A stretch of 64,000 nt of DNA from Desulforamulus profundi (lineage in GTDB: Bacteria; Bacillota_B; Desulfotomaculia; Desulfotomaculales; Desulfotomaculaceae), in the NCBI RefSeq assembly GCF_002607855.1, contig NZ_AWQQ01000054.1, positions 1-64,000 of the forward strand, in the 5' to 3' direction. How positions within the stretch are numbered: position 1 is the stretch's first letter; each line of letters begins with the position of its first letter. Below the pieces are notes generated by a model, which worked only from the letters and a program-made list of their open reading frames with translations, was not told the origin of the DNA and did no database searches. The translations under genes and the position numbers were made by a program. Shown piece after piece: positions 17,461 to 26,569 of this stretch.

Positions 17461-17741
17461 AAAGGAAGGTGAGAAGCCTGGTTTCATGGCAGGTTCACCG
17501 GGAAAATGTGCTGGGGGTTAAAACCTTGAGCCTTTAGATTTTGCGGGTGGCACGGTACACGTTGTGAAAGGCCGTTGTCACAAGTCAGAACCCAGGTGGA
17601 GGCAACACCTTCTCCGGGCAGTACGTTTGCTTTAGGCAGCGGCGGGGAACCCTGCGGGGTGATCCACCCGGAACATAAGTGAGAGCTTATGGCCCAGCAG
17701 TTGAATCCTGTGATACTGCCTCTCGTTAGTCGGCGGGAGAG
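17461..17741 (+). ncRNA. Structured RNA, right copy, downstream of tnpB and upstream of motA
   Basis: This ~280-nt stretch begins right after the tnpB stop and pairs by homology with 14535-14820 on the other strand. Visible stems include GGTGA...TTCACC at the 5' end, GGTG/CACC around GAGGCAA, CATAAG/CTTATG around TGAGAG, and the closing hairpin CTCTCG/CGGGAGAG around TTAGTCGG. Compensatory differences from the left copy support pairing. By analogy with TnpB systems it could be the omega/guide RNA with the element right end. It ends about 65 bases before motA, so it also lies in the motA leader. Confidence 0.72.
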
Positions 17742-17808
17742 AAACCTAAATAAATCTAGATTATCCTGTATAAATCAGATATGTTTAGCTTTCAGAAACC
17801 AGGGTAAG

Positions 17809-18624
17809 ATGGAAAAATCTACTTTCATTGGATTGTTTCTCGGAGTTTTTGCCATTGGACTGGGTATGGTCTTTAAAGGGGCAAGCCTTACGGCTTTATG
17901 GAATCCCGCTGCCTTTCTCATTATTTTTGTAGGTACTGCGGCATCCCTTTGTATGGCATTTCCTATGGCTGAACTGAAAAAATTTCCCAAGCTGATAAAA
18001 ATTGTGATGAAAGAACAAAAATTAATTCCTAAACGTGAATTAGTGAATATATTCGCCAATCTGGCTATGGTGGCCAGGAGGGAAGGACTGTTGTCCCTGG
18101 AAAGCCAGTTGGAAAGTATCGATGACCCTTTTCTGAGAAACGGTATGCAAATGATTATTGATGGAAGTGATCCTGAATTTGTGCGGTCTGTCATGACGGA
18201 AGAGATTTATGCCATTGAAGAACGGCACAGGGCCGGGGCCTTAATTTTTAGTCAGGCCGGCTCATATGCTCCGACTCTCGGGGTGCTGGGAGCGGTTATT
18301 GGGTTAGTTGCGGCCCTGGGCAACTTGAGTGATATTGAAAAGCTTGGCCATTCCATAGCGGCGGCTTTTGTGGCCACCCTGTTGGGTATTTTTACCGGTT
18401 ATGTTCTCTGGCATCCCATTGCGAATAAATTAAAAAGACTTTCCAAAAAGGAAATTGAGCTTAAACAAATGATTGTGGAAGGTGTGCTGGCCATACAGGA
18501 GGGCAGGTCGCCCATGATTCTTGAACAAAAGTTGCTTGTTTACTTGTCCCAAACGGAAAGAGCCAAGCAAAATCAACCTGAAAGCGTTACTTCCCAAAAG
18601 GAGCTAGCAGCCGATGTCAAGTAA
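17809..18624 (+). CDS. motA: Flagellar stator protein MotA
   Basis: Membrane proton or sodium channel subunit of the flagellar motor. From ATG 17809 (AGGG four bases upstream) the product is 271 aa, a normal length. Hydrophobic segments are FIGLFLGVFAIGLGMVF and AAFLIIFVGTAASLC near the N-terminus, and ALIFSQAGSYAPTLGVLGAVIGLVAALG with AAFVATLLGIFTGYVLW in the second half, the MotA/TolQ/ExbB pattern. The conserved Pro of the third helix (YAPTLG) is present. In-frame codons upstream of ATG 17809 run back into the RNA element and look non-coding. It overlaps motB by 11 bases. No other flagellar genes are close, and an IS607-type element lies immediately upstream. Confidence 0.92.
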   Translation: MEKSTFIGLFLGVFAIGLGMVFKGASLTALWNPAAFLIIFVGTAASLCMAFPMAELKKFPKLIKIVMKEQKLIPKRELVNIFANLAMVARREGLLSLESQLESIDDPFLRNGMQMIIDGSDPEFVRSVMTEEIYAIEERHRAGALIFSQAGSYAPTLGVLGAVIGLVAALGNLSDIEKLGHSIAAAFVATLLGIFTGYVLWHPIANKLKRLSKKEIELKQMIVEGVLAIQEGRSPMILEQKLLVYLSQTERAKQNQPESVTSQKELAADVK

Positions 18625-19327
18625 ACGCAGGGAACAACACGAAGAACATATGGATGAGACCTGGCTTATCCCCTATGCCGACCTTTTAACCTTGCTTCTG
18701 GCTTTGTTTATTGTACTGTTTGCTTCCAGTACAATTGATGCCCAGAAATTTAACTCCTTGAAAGAGTCTTTAAATGCGGCCTTTCACAGCGGCACGGGCA
18801 TTATGGAGTCACAGTCCGTCACCGACCAGTTAATTGAGAAAACTCAGGTTCAAACAGAGACCCTGGTGGATTTGCAGCGTTTAAAAAAGCAAATGGACCA
18901 GTACATCCATGAGAATAACCTGTCTTCGGAATTAAAAACATCTATAATAAAAGACAGTCTGATTATTACCATCCGGGATCACGCTTTATTTGATTCCGGC
19001 AGTGCTGCTGTTAAACCGCAAGCAAGAAAGATCATCCTTTCGATGGCGGATATCCTGATCCGGTATCCCCAATATGAGGTTCTTGTAGCAGGACATACCG
19101 ATAATCAACCGATTCATACAAAAGAATTTGAATCAAACTGGGATCTCAGTTCAGAACGGGCATTAAACTGTATGAAAATCCTTTTGTCAACCTCCCGTTT
19201 AGACCCCAGGAGGTTTAGTGCTATTGGTTACGGCGAATACAGGCCCATCGCATCAAATGAGACAGAAGAGGGCCGGGCTAAAAATCGCCGTGTGGAGGTA
19301 ACCATCAAGCAAAAAATTGTTCCCTAA
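18614..19327 (+). CDS. motB: Flagellar stator protein MotB
   Basis: Anchors the stator to peptidoglycan and carries the ion-binding Asp. A short charged N-terminus precedes one helix with the plug and ion-binding motif WLIPYADLLTLLLALFIVLF, where the Asp of YADLL is the conserved carrier residue. A linker is followed by an OmpA-like peptidoglycan-binding domain (VLVAGHTDNQPI, NWDLSSERALNCM, GYGEYRPIASN, NRRVEV). 237 aa is slightly short but within range. The start ATG 18614 lies inside motA, which suggests translational coupling. A weak hairpin (AACAC/GTGTT, then TTT) at 19369-19386 may terminate the pair. Confidence 0.92.
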   Translation: MSSKRREQHEEHMDETWLIPYADLLTLLLALFIVLFASSTIDAQKFNSLKESLNAAFHSGTGIMESQSVTDQLIEKTQVQTETLVDLQRLKKQMDQYIHENNLSSELKTSIIKDSLIITIRDHALFDSGSAAVKPQARKIILSMADILIRYPQYEVLVAGHTDNQPIHTKEFESNWDLSSERALNCMKILLSTSRLDPRRFSAIGYGEYRPIASNETEEGRAKNRRVEVTIKQKIVP

Positions 19328-20016
19328 AGAATTATAGAACTTGCAGACAATCAATATCCAGGTATGCTAACACCCGCTGTGTTTTTATCCGTTCTTGTTA
19401 ATTACAGGAAAGTAGATTAAACAGTTGCTGTAAGCCGTTTTTACTGGTGGCCACGAAAGAAATAACCGGTAATCCCAGCATCCACCACGTTGACCACCAG
19501 ATCAGGTCTTCTGTATCCCTTGTGCTTACAAAGGACGGTTCCGGTATTGGTGCTGCTATCGCTGCAGCCATATGTGTAAGTAAACAGTAGGTTTACTGCA
19601 AGTCTTGCAATAGCAAATTATTTCATTAACGTTGCATAAATAAATTTTTGTTTTGTAAACCTGAGGAGGTTTTTGTTATTTTGTACTTTTAAAGACAGAG
19701 TTTCACACCTGAGAGTTTTGCAGATCACACTTTTGAGTCGGTCCCTCTTGACCAGGTCAAGTTAAGTCAGTATAATTGTATAACATAAGTTTACGGAAAA
19801 TAATGGAGCCATTTTTAAATTACTTATTTAACCAAATTTTTTAGGCTCAGGCTATTTCAGTCGGAAGCAGAGCCAGTAGTGAAAAGTACCTTGACATGTA
19901 TAATTACATGCAACTGCAATGGCAAGAAGAACAGAAGTAGATCCGTGTCCTTTTAAGGTAACGCCAATTCGCTAGTTGTCTTCTTGTTATTAAATTTAAC
20001 GATTGAAGGTGTTAGA
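19328..20016. other. Intergenic region after motB containing gene remnants
   Basis: Apart from the hexokinase relic described separately (19501-19590), no complete gene is seen. A short frame ending at the TAG near 19940 reads SEKYLDMYNYMQLQWQEEQ, which looks protein-like but has no start or ribosome binding site. It may be another relic. This stretch looks like a graveyard of degraded genes. Confidence 0.45.
19501..19590 (+). pseudogene. C-terminal relic of a eukaryote-type hexokinase gene
   Basis: Translation in one frame gives SVSLVLTKDGSGIGAAIAAA followed by ICVSKQ and a stop at 19588-19590. The intact hexokinase at 54740-56065 ends RVSLVLTRNGSGIGAAIAAA, then TCMGKGN and stop. About 27 residues match closely and the DNA is also clearly related over ~70 bases. 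Nothing upstream matches, so only the tail of a second hexokinase gene survives. It shows that a paralogue once existed or that a fragment was copied here. Confidence 0.75.
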
Positions 20017-20409
20017 ATGAATACTTTAAAAGTCCTGTTCCACGTTAACGAATCTACCAGATGGCAAATGGTTCTCGTGAACATCACTAATTTTTTGAAT
20101 GATGTTGGACAAGGCAGTGCCGATATCGAAGTATTGGCCAACGGCGAGGCGGTTTCTGTTTTGGGGAATAGGTGTCTCCTGGCGGAAGATGGCGGTCAGA
20201 AGGCAAGCTGTGGGATAGGTAATGGATCGTTGTTGGACCAAATGAAAAAGTTATCGGAGGCGGGAGCAAACTTTGTAGTCTGTCGGAACGCTCTCAAAAG
20301 TCATTCTATCGTCGAGGAAAATCTCCCAGACTTTATAACAGTTGTGCCGGCTGGCATAACGGAAATCGTCAGAAAACAAACTCAAGGTTATGCCTACATC
20401 AAGCCCTAA
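20017..20409 (+). CDS. DsrE-like family protein
   Basis: A 130-aa cytoplasmic protein of the DsrE/DsrF-like superfamily. It begins with the family strand and turn (LKVLFHVNESTRWQMVLVNI), contains IEVLANGEAVSVL and ends with GANFVVCRNALKSHSI and ITVVPAGITEIVRKQTQGYAYIKP, the usual pattern with a single mid-protein Cys. DsrE relatives take part in sulfur-relay or sulfur-sensing reactions, but small DUF1791-like members are uncharacterised. ATG 20017 follows GAAGGTG at six bases. It stands alone between the relic region and the convergent biotin operon. A sulfur-related role is inference from family. Confidence 0.75.
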   Translation: MNTLKVLFHVNESTRWQMVLVNITNFLNDVGQGSADIEVLANGEAVSVLGNRCLLAEDGGQKASCGIGNGSLLDQMKKLSEAGANFVVCRNALKSHSIVEENLPDFITVVPAGITEIVRKQTQGYAYIKP

Positions 20410-20666
20410 TGCCAGACTGTAGGAAGTTCTTGTTCGAAGACGGGCAACCTCTTCTTATCGTTAATGGTAATGTCATCCCACTTAAACCTAAAACTTTATC
20501 CCGTTCAGCATGGGGCGGTAGCCGAACTCCGCCCCGTTCACTTTCAAAATCATCTTCTATGCTCACTAGTAAAGAAGGTAAATCCATTAAGGAAGTTACC
20601 ATTAGCCAAATTTCATCCTTCTGGTGGTGCTGCGTTAGCGGCATGTGTTGTCTAGATGTAAACTTC
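20410..20666. other. Non-coding or degraded stretch between the DsrE-like gene and bioC
   Basis: Open frames exist on both strands but overlap each other, lack ribosome binding sites and are rich in Ser, Arg and Pro. One plus frame ends in GGAALAACVV before a stop, which may be a fragment, but it is not identifiable. Confidence 0.4.
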
Positions 20667-21472
20667 TCAATTAGTTTGCCGACTCTTCTGGGCAAATCCG
20701 TATAGAACCTGATAAGTTATATAAACCCCTTTTCCCTCACGATACCGGGAATTTAAAAAAACAGCCAATTTAAAAATATCTCCTCCCTTTAGGCAAAAAC
20801 CCCGGGCACTAAAACAATGACTTTGGGCACCGATTTTTTTGATTCCAACCAGTAATTCCCTGGCTGACGCGTGATAATCTTTTAAAAGCTGCTCCTCAAC
20901 TGTCCACTTGGCAAATCCGCAGGTTTTTAAAATTTGCCCCAATTCCCCGGCATTTATTAAGGCTTCTTTGGGAGATTCCAATCCCAGGAAAGAAAGAGCC
21001 TGACCAAGCTCCCTGAAGGTCTGCTCCCCAAGGGTACTAAAAATAAAGCAACCATCTTCTTTGAGGTTTTTATGATAAAGGGCAAAGGGTTGAAAATAAT
21101 TATTAAACCATTGGAAAACCGCATTGGAGACAATCAAGTCAAAGGAACCATTAATACGTAGATTTTCGCCGTCCTCTACCAGGTAAGTTATGTTAGAGTA
21201 CGATGATAATTTTTTTTGGCCACCTTAATCATCCGGGGGGATATATCTAAGGCTAGAATATTGGCTCGAGGGAATTCCCTGGCCAAAAGTTCGGTCAGAA
21301 AACCAGTCCCGCAACCTATTTCTAAGATTTCCCTAAATTCTTTTCCCACTGCCGTTATTTTATTGCTGAGTTCCTGGGCCATTTTTTTCTGAACTTTGGC
21401 GTATTGGTCATAGGTTGACGCACCCCTGCAAAAATTCTTCCTAATTTGTTCTTTTTCAATGAAGGTCATCAA
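20667..21472 (-). CDS. bioC: BioC, malonyl-ACP O-methyltransferase, frame broken at an 8-T run
   Basis: Methylates malonyl-ACP to start pimeloyl-ACP synthesis for biotin. The N-terminal part (from 21472) has the BioC pattern RKNFCRGASTYDQYAKVQ and the SAM site ILEIGCGTGFLTELLA. The C-terminal part (to 20667) begins FDLIVSNAVFQWF. The frames meet at the T run 21210-21217 (A8 on the coding strand). One more A gives KVAKKKLSSYSNITYLVEDG and joins both parts into ~268 aa, the normal size. The gene overlaps the bioH-like gene by 17 bases and is last in the biotin operon. Confidence 0.88.
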
Positions 21473-22216
21473 GCCACCTCCTAACTATTTCATTGAAAAC
21501 CTCTGCCTTGCTTAAGAATGGTACATGGCCACATCCCGGCAACATTTGAAGTTGGGAGTTCTTTAGTTGAGCATGGAGGTAGCAAGCCGCTGCAGGAGGA
21601 CAAATCTCATCTCTATCTCCGTGAATAATCAAGGACGGCACCTTAATTTTCCCGAGCTTCTCCCGGAGATCCTGATTAATCAAAAAATCAAGACCCGCTG
21701 CCAATTCTTTTTCTGACCAGTTTTGTCCCGGGGACAAATATCCTTTTTGAAATTGTTCCATAATCCCTTCCTCCCGCTCTTGGGAGGTAAACATCAAAGA
21801 AAAGAACTTCTCCAAAGTCTGACCGGGATTTCTGGTCAGGCTTTTTTTCATCCTTTCCACCAAGACCCTTGGCAAACCGCCATGGTAATCCGGAGCCTGA
21901 GTAAACCTGCTGGTTCCCCCTATTAGAACGAGGCCTTTTATTTTTTCAGGCATTAGCAGAGCCAATTCCAGAGCAACCAAAGCCCCCAATGACCATCCTG
22001 TTAATACCATTGGGTCTTCGGTTTCCCGGTTTATTGCTTTTAAGGCATTAAGCCATATAAAGATGGTCCTTGGCCATCCCTGGAAGCTTCCTCAACCCCT
22101 GAGTGGTAGCTGACCATGATAGCCCTATCTGCAGAAAAATACTTTTCCTGTAAAAACCAAACTCCCGGCCCCAAAGCCCATCCGGACAAAAAAATTACAG
22201 CAGGTTTTCTTTTCAT
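21456..22216 (-). CDS. bioH: BioH-like pimeloyl-ACP methyl ester esterase, frame broken near 22045-22090
   Basis: Alpha/beta hydrolase expected to remove the methyl group from pimeloyl-ACP methyl ester. The catalytic set is visible: nucleophile elbow TGWSLGALVALE, acid IHGDRDEICPP and His GCGHVPFLSK. The N-terminus (from ATG 22216, after AAGGGAGAC) reads KRKPAVIFLSGWALGPGVWF with the oxyanion-loop GW. It then runs out of frame near 22045-22090, where LYGLNALKAINRETEDPMVL would continue with one added base. Joined length about 253 aa. The BioH/BioG/BioK distinction is not safe from sequence alone. The gene lies between bioF and bioC, which supports the role. Confidence 0.78.
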
Positions 22217-22227
22217 AAATGTCTCCC

Positions 22228-23408
22228 TTAAATAATCCTTAATTGACGACCTACCTGCACCAGTTTTGTTAAGGCCATTTCCAGGTCATCATCCCGTACA
22301 GTAGCCATGAGGGTAACCCGCAACCTCGCTGTATTAACGGGTACAGTAGGAGGTCTGATGGCGGATACCAGCAGGTTTTCTTCATAAAGCCGGTGGCTGA
22401 ATTCCAGAGTTTTTTGAACTGGCCCGATTAGTATAGGTATAATTTGGCTTTGGCTGTCCAGTGTATTGAAACCCTTCTCCTTTAGCGCTTTTCGGAGGAT
22501 GGCAGCTTTGGTCAGGACCCTCTCCCGCCTCCACGGTTCATCCCGGATAATCCTTAATGCTGCCAAAAGGCCGCCAATAACTGCAGGGGGCAGGGCGGTA
22601 GTATAAATCAAAGTCCTGCTTTTATTCCTTAAATAATCAATGAGCACCCGACTACCCGCTACATAGGCCCCGGCTCCGCCAAAGGCCTTACTGAGGTACC
22701 CATGTTAATATCTATAGCTTCCGATACTCCGGCTGCTTCTGCCAAACCCCTTCCTGAAGAACCAAAAACACCACCTCCATGGGCCTCATCCACCATCAAC
22801 AGGGCTCCATATTGCTCTTTCAGTTGGACTATTTCTTTAAGGGGGGCTAGGTCACCGTCCATACTAAATACCGTATCGGTAATGATCAGTTTCCTACGAT
22901 ACATACCACAGTTTTTTAGAATATTCTCTAAGGAAACTAAATCCCTGTGTTTATATCTCCGGTGTTCTGCCCTGCTCAGAATAATACCGTCAACAATACT
23001 GGCATGGTTGAGCTTATCACTGATGACTATGTCTTCCCGTCCCACTAGGACTGGGATTACACCCAGGTTGGCAGCATAACCGCTATTGAAAACTAGAGCC
23101 CCTTCTGTTCCTTTAAATAGAGCGATTTCTTTTTCCAATTGATCATAAAGTTCATAGTTACCCACTATAAGCCTTGACGCGGTAGCACCAAAACCATATA
23201 CTTCCAAGGCAGCTGCAGCTGCCTCTTTGACCCTGGGATCATTGGCCAGGCCTAAGTAGTTGTTAGAGCAAAGGTTCAACAGTTTATTGCCCCCCAGGGT
23301 AATCCATTCTCCGGAGTGGGATTGAATAGTTTTAAATTGGCGAAAGAGTCCTTTTTCCTGGATTTCCAGTAATTCCTCCGCTAAAAAATTTATATTGGAA
23401 TTGCCCAT
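22228..23408 (-). CDS. bioF: BioF, 8-amino-7-oxononanoate synthase, frame broken at 22695
   Basis: PLP enzyme condensing pimeloyl-ACP with alanine. Typical sequence is present: ITLGGNKLLNLCSNNYLGLA, GFGATASRLIVGNYELYDQL, FNSGYAANLGV, SDKLNHASIVDGI, FSMDGDLAPL and DEAHGGGVFGSSGRG. After DINMGT the frame should read LSKAFGGAGAYVAGSRVLI, with the PLP-binding Lys. This is obtained by adding one C to ACC (G at 22695-22696 on the plus strand). As written, the break falls on the catalytic Lys. The joined protein is about 393 aa. Separated from bioA by 138 bases with no second BirA site seen. Confidence 0.9.
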
Positions 23409-23546
23409 ACTGGTTCATCACCAACCATAACTTCAATTATTTCAGATGCACTGTAAGTACAGTTGTGTTAACGTTTTATAGTTCTTTCTCCCGACTCCCC
23501 TATGTAATAATGGTACTTAAAATCACTCCGTTAAGCGGATTTAAAT

Positions 23547-24946
23547 TTACCCTGTAACAAGACCTTTTCCTACAATATCTGCACAAACAGCTTTAATGGA
23601 AGTATAAGTTATATCCAAAACTTCCGTTAATTCTTCTTCGCTCATTGAAAGAATGGGCATCAAAACTATGACGTTCCCCAATGGCCTGGTAATAAGTCCT
23701 CTTTTTCTGGCTTCCAGGGTCACCCGGTGTCCGATATTCAGGGCAAAAGGGAATGGTTCTTTGGTAGCCTTGTTTTGTACCAGCTCTATCCCTATCATCA
23801 TACCCTTCTGCCGAATTTCTCCTACCCAGGGTAAAGCATAAAAAGTTGCCAGCCCTTTGGTTAATAATTCAATTTTGGGCTGAAGGCCCGTAATGACTTG
23901 TTTTTTATCAAAAATTTCCAAATTGGCTAGAGCAGCAGCACCGGCTAAAGGATTGCCAGTATATGTATGTCCGTGATAAAAAGTCTTTTGCTCCTCGTGG
24001 GAGCCCAAAAAGGCCTCAAAAATTTCATCGGTGGTGAGGGTTGCTCCCAAAGGTAGGTATCCCCCAGTTATTCCTTTGGCCAGGCACATGATATCCGGAG
24101 CCACTCCTTCTTCTTCACAGGCAAACATTTTACCGGTGCGACCAAAGCCAACAGCTACCTCGTCAGCAATCATCAAAACATTATAGCTGGTACATATCTC
24201 TCTGACCCTTTTTAAGTAACCTGGTGGACTGGTAATCATGCCTGCTGCCCCCTGGACCAGTGGCTCGATAATGAGGGAAGCAATTTCCCTTCCCCTGGCG
24301 GCTAAAAGTTCTTCCAGTGGCTCCAGGCAGGCCATACCGCAAGAGCCCTTCTCCTTACCCATGGGACAGCGGTAACAATAGGGTGAAGGAACTTTATAAC
24401 CATCAAAAAGAAGTGGTTTATATAAGCGATGAAAAAGATCAATACCTCCCACACTGACAGAACCAACGGTGTCGCCATGGTAAGAATTATCCAGATAGAC
24501 AAATTTCTGTTTTTCCTTATTTCCCCCCCCCTGGCCTGGCACCAGTACTGGAATGCTATCTTGAGGGCGATTTCCACGGCTGTCGCCCCCGAATCGGAAT
24601 AGAACACCTTGGTTAAACCTTGCGGCGTAATTTCCACCAGTTTCTTGGCCAACAGGATAGAGGGGACATTGGCTAAACCCAGTAGGGTAGAGTGGCTGAT
24701 TTTATTCAGCTGGGCCTGGATTGCTTCGTTGATTTCCCGGCAACAGTGGCCGTGGGTAGTGACCCATAAAGAAGATATGCCGTCAAGGTATTTCCGTCCT
24801 TTAGTATCAAAGAGATAGCTCCCTTCTCCCCTTTCAATAATGGGCGTCTCTTCATTACGATATTGTTGCATCTGAGTAAAGGGGTGCCATACATATTCCT
24901 TATCCCAAATCTCCAAATTTTCCAAAGATTGCTTCCTCCAATCCAT
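23547..24946 (-). CDS. bioA: BioA, adenosylmethionine-8-amino-7-oxononanoate aminotransferase, frame broken at a 9-C run
   Basis: Class III PLP aminotransferase making 7,8-diaminononanoate. The N-terminal part has [12 protein letters not shown] and [15 protein letters not shown]. The C-terminal part has [48 protein letters not shown] and the PLP-Lys region [17 protein letters not shown]. They are split by the C9 run at 24523-24531. One more base gives [19 protein letters not shown] and joins ~465 aa. ATG 24946 or TTG 24925 (nine bases after GGAGG) may be the start; either overlaps the end of bioD. Confidence 0.9.
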
Positions 24947-25640
24947 TGAAATTTAAAGAATCTTCCATGAGCTCAACCAGGTTACCAATCTTTCTTTTAT
25001 CCACATCGATGGAGGGGGAGAAAGGGACTACCCCAAACAAAGGAACACCAGAAAGTTCTTTGATAACCCAAGGATTGAGATTCCCCACCTGGTCAGTTCC
25101 AGGACTTAGGCCATTAATAATTACCCCCAGAACAGGAATTCCCTGGGTCTGGGCATACCGGACAGTCAGGAGGGTATGATTAATGGTCCCTAGGGAACCA
25201 CGCGCGACTACCAGTACCGGACAACCCAGCTCCCGGGCCAAGTCAGCCATAAAAAAATCCTTTAGGATGGGTACGCATAAACCTCCGGCCCCCTCCAAAA
25301 TAACCAGGTCATAGCGAGGCAAGACCTCTGCAACTGCCTGGTATACCTTGGACAGTTCTATGGGGGTATATGTAAGGATGGAAGCCACGAAGGGCGCAGC
25401 AGGAGGTTCCAGGGCAACGGGATTTAAAACTTCCAGAGGCTCATCCTGCAATCCGATTTCTCTATAAAACATAGCATCTGGGGAAAAAAGAATTCCTTCA
25501 CGCCTGGTGGCTCCCGTTTGAAAAGGCTTGATGGCCAAGGTCATATAACCTTTTTTCCTGAAAACAGCTAAAAGTCCGGCAGTGATCACGGTTTTTCCCA
25601 CCCCCGTATCAGTGCCGGTGACAAAGATTAGCCTTTTCAT
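24900..25640 (-). CDS. bioD: BioD, dethiobiotin synthetase
   Basis: ATP-dependent carboxylation of diaminononanoate to dethiobiotin. The P-loop [44 protein letters not shown] and [15 protein letters not shown] match the family in order. ATG 25640 follows AAGGGA; in-frame codons farther upstream run through the BirA operator and are not coding. About 246 aa. First gene of the operon bioD-bioA-bioF-bioH-bioC; bioB is not in the window. Regulated by biotin through the operator at 25675-25706. Confidence 0.93.
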   Translation of the reverse strand: MKRLIFVTGTDTGVGKTVITAGLLAVFRKKGYMTLAIKPFQTGATRREGILFSPDAMFYREIGLQDEPLEVLNPVALEPPAAPFVASILTYTPIELSKVYQAVAEVLPRYDLVILEGAGGLCVPILKDFFMADLARELGCPVLVVARGSLGTINHTLLTVRYAQTQGIPVLGVIINGLSPGTDQVGNLNPWVIKELSGVPLFGVVPFSPSIDVDKRKIGNLVELMEDSLNFNGLEEAIFGKFGDLG

Positions 25641-25674
25641 AGGACGATTTCCCTTCAAAATTTCACCCCCCTTA

Positions 25675-25706
25675 TTGTTAACCTGTATTTGTTCTATGGT
25701 TAACAC
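25675..25706 (-). promoter_or_regulatory. BirA (biotin repressor) operator
   Basis: TTGTTAACC (25675-25683) and GGTTAACAC (25698-25706) form an inverted repeat with a 14-base spacer, differing from a perfect TTGTTAACC/GGTTAACAA pair at one base. This matches the known Firmicutes BirA operator and lies 35 bases upstream of the bioD start. Confidence 0.9.
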
Positions 25707-26055
25707 TATTATACGGGGGGAGTTGTATATTTTCAACCTATTTTTGGCACTATGTGATGAGGCCAATAAACTTGCTTGTACGGCTCGGAGGTAAAAATAT
25801 AAGCTTGTTATAATTTATCCTAATTGAGGAATGATTCTACTGCAAAAACCCCCGAAATTTCTGGAAACCCCACCCCCAAAAGTAGGAACTAAAGGCATGA
25901 ATATCGAATTATATTAAAGAGATAAGAAGAAAATAGGGTCTAACCAAACACTTTTTGCAGTGGAATCTTATTTGAATAGGACTATTGTCTTATTTCATAT
26001 TTGCTGCCGTATTCCCGGCAGAGCTACCCTACCATGTTAAATTTAAAGCAAGTAA
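25707..26055. other. Non-coding region upstream of the biotin operon
   Basis: AT-rich and without a supported gene. The biotin promoter must lie around or just upstream of the BirA operator, but -35/-10 elements are not clear. Confidence 0.4.
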
Positions 26056-26080
26056 AAAAGGGTGGCTTGCGGGCCACCCT
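26056..26080 (-). terminator. Terminator of the 26086 gene
   Basis: On the minus strand AAGGGTGGC and GCCACCC form a stem around CCGCAA, followed by TTTTTTAC. Confidence 0.85.
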
Positions 26081-26085
26081 TCCGG

Positions 26086-26491
26086 TTATTTCTTTGATTT
26101 TTTCTTGTTCTTCCTTGCCCTGTCCTCGCTTTTGACATCGATAACATCCCGCTGCCTGCCTGCTGTTTGGGAGGTTTCACCCTTTTTGGCAGCTACCAGC
26201 ATGGTCCCACTCTTAAACAATAAATACAATACCCCCAACCAGGAAACAATGGCAGAATGGCCAGCATACTGACAAACCAGGTGGTTTGTTTTTTTATGCC
26301 GATGGCGTAGCAAACCACAGGGAAAGGGCCGCGATGGATAATCTCCACCCCAGAACAATATACTGCTGGGCCTGTTCCGTCAGCTTACCCTCACCCATCC
26401 AGGTAATGAGCCCATAGACTGCCGTGAAGGCCACAAAAATCAGGGTAAATGTAATCCGTTTTTTTCGAAGTTCTCCGGCTGTGATATCCAA
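26086..26491 (-). CDS. Small integral membrane protein with two frame breaks
   Basis: Unrecognised. The N-terminus MDITAGELRKKRITFTLIFV begins a helix, and a second helix follows at YIVLGWRLSIAALSLWF. Adding one T after LWF gives CYAIGIKKQTTWFVSMLAIL. Adding one G in the GGGGG run then gives GVLYLLFKSGTMLVAAKKGE and a Lys-rich C-terminus (RARKNKKKSKK). The joined product is about 135 aa with three or four helices. It has its own terminator and follows the FUSC-type gene on the same strand after about 80 bases. Both breaks are single lost bases, like the rest of the window. Confidence 0.55.
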
Positions 26492-26569
26492 GGGGCATTC
26501 ACTCCAAACAGCATAGTTTTAGATTATTTTACCATTATAGCATACAACCTGCTCACCCGCCTCAATAAT

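Noticed and set aside
17461..17741. Interpretation of the structured RNA as RNase P RNA, tmRNA or a cobalamin riboswitch
   Set aside because: None of the invariant sequences of those RNAs is present.
20409..20705. Overlapping ~98-codon open frames on both strands after the DsrE-like gene
   Set aside because: No ribosome binding sites, composition rich in Ser/Arg/Pro, mutual overlap and overlap with the 3' end of bioC. At most an unidentifiable relic.
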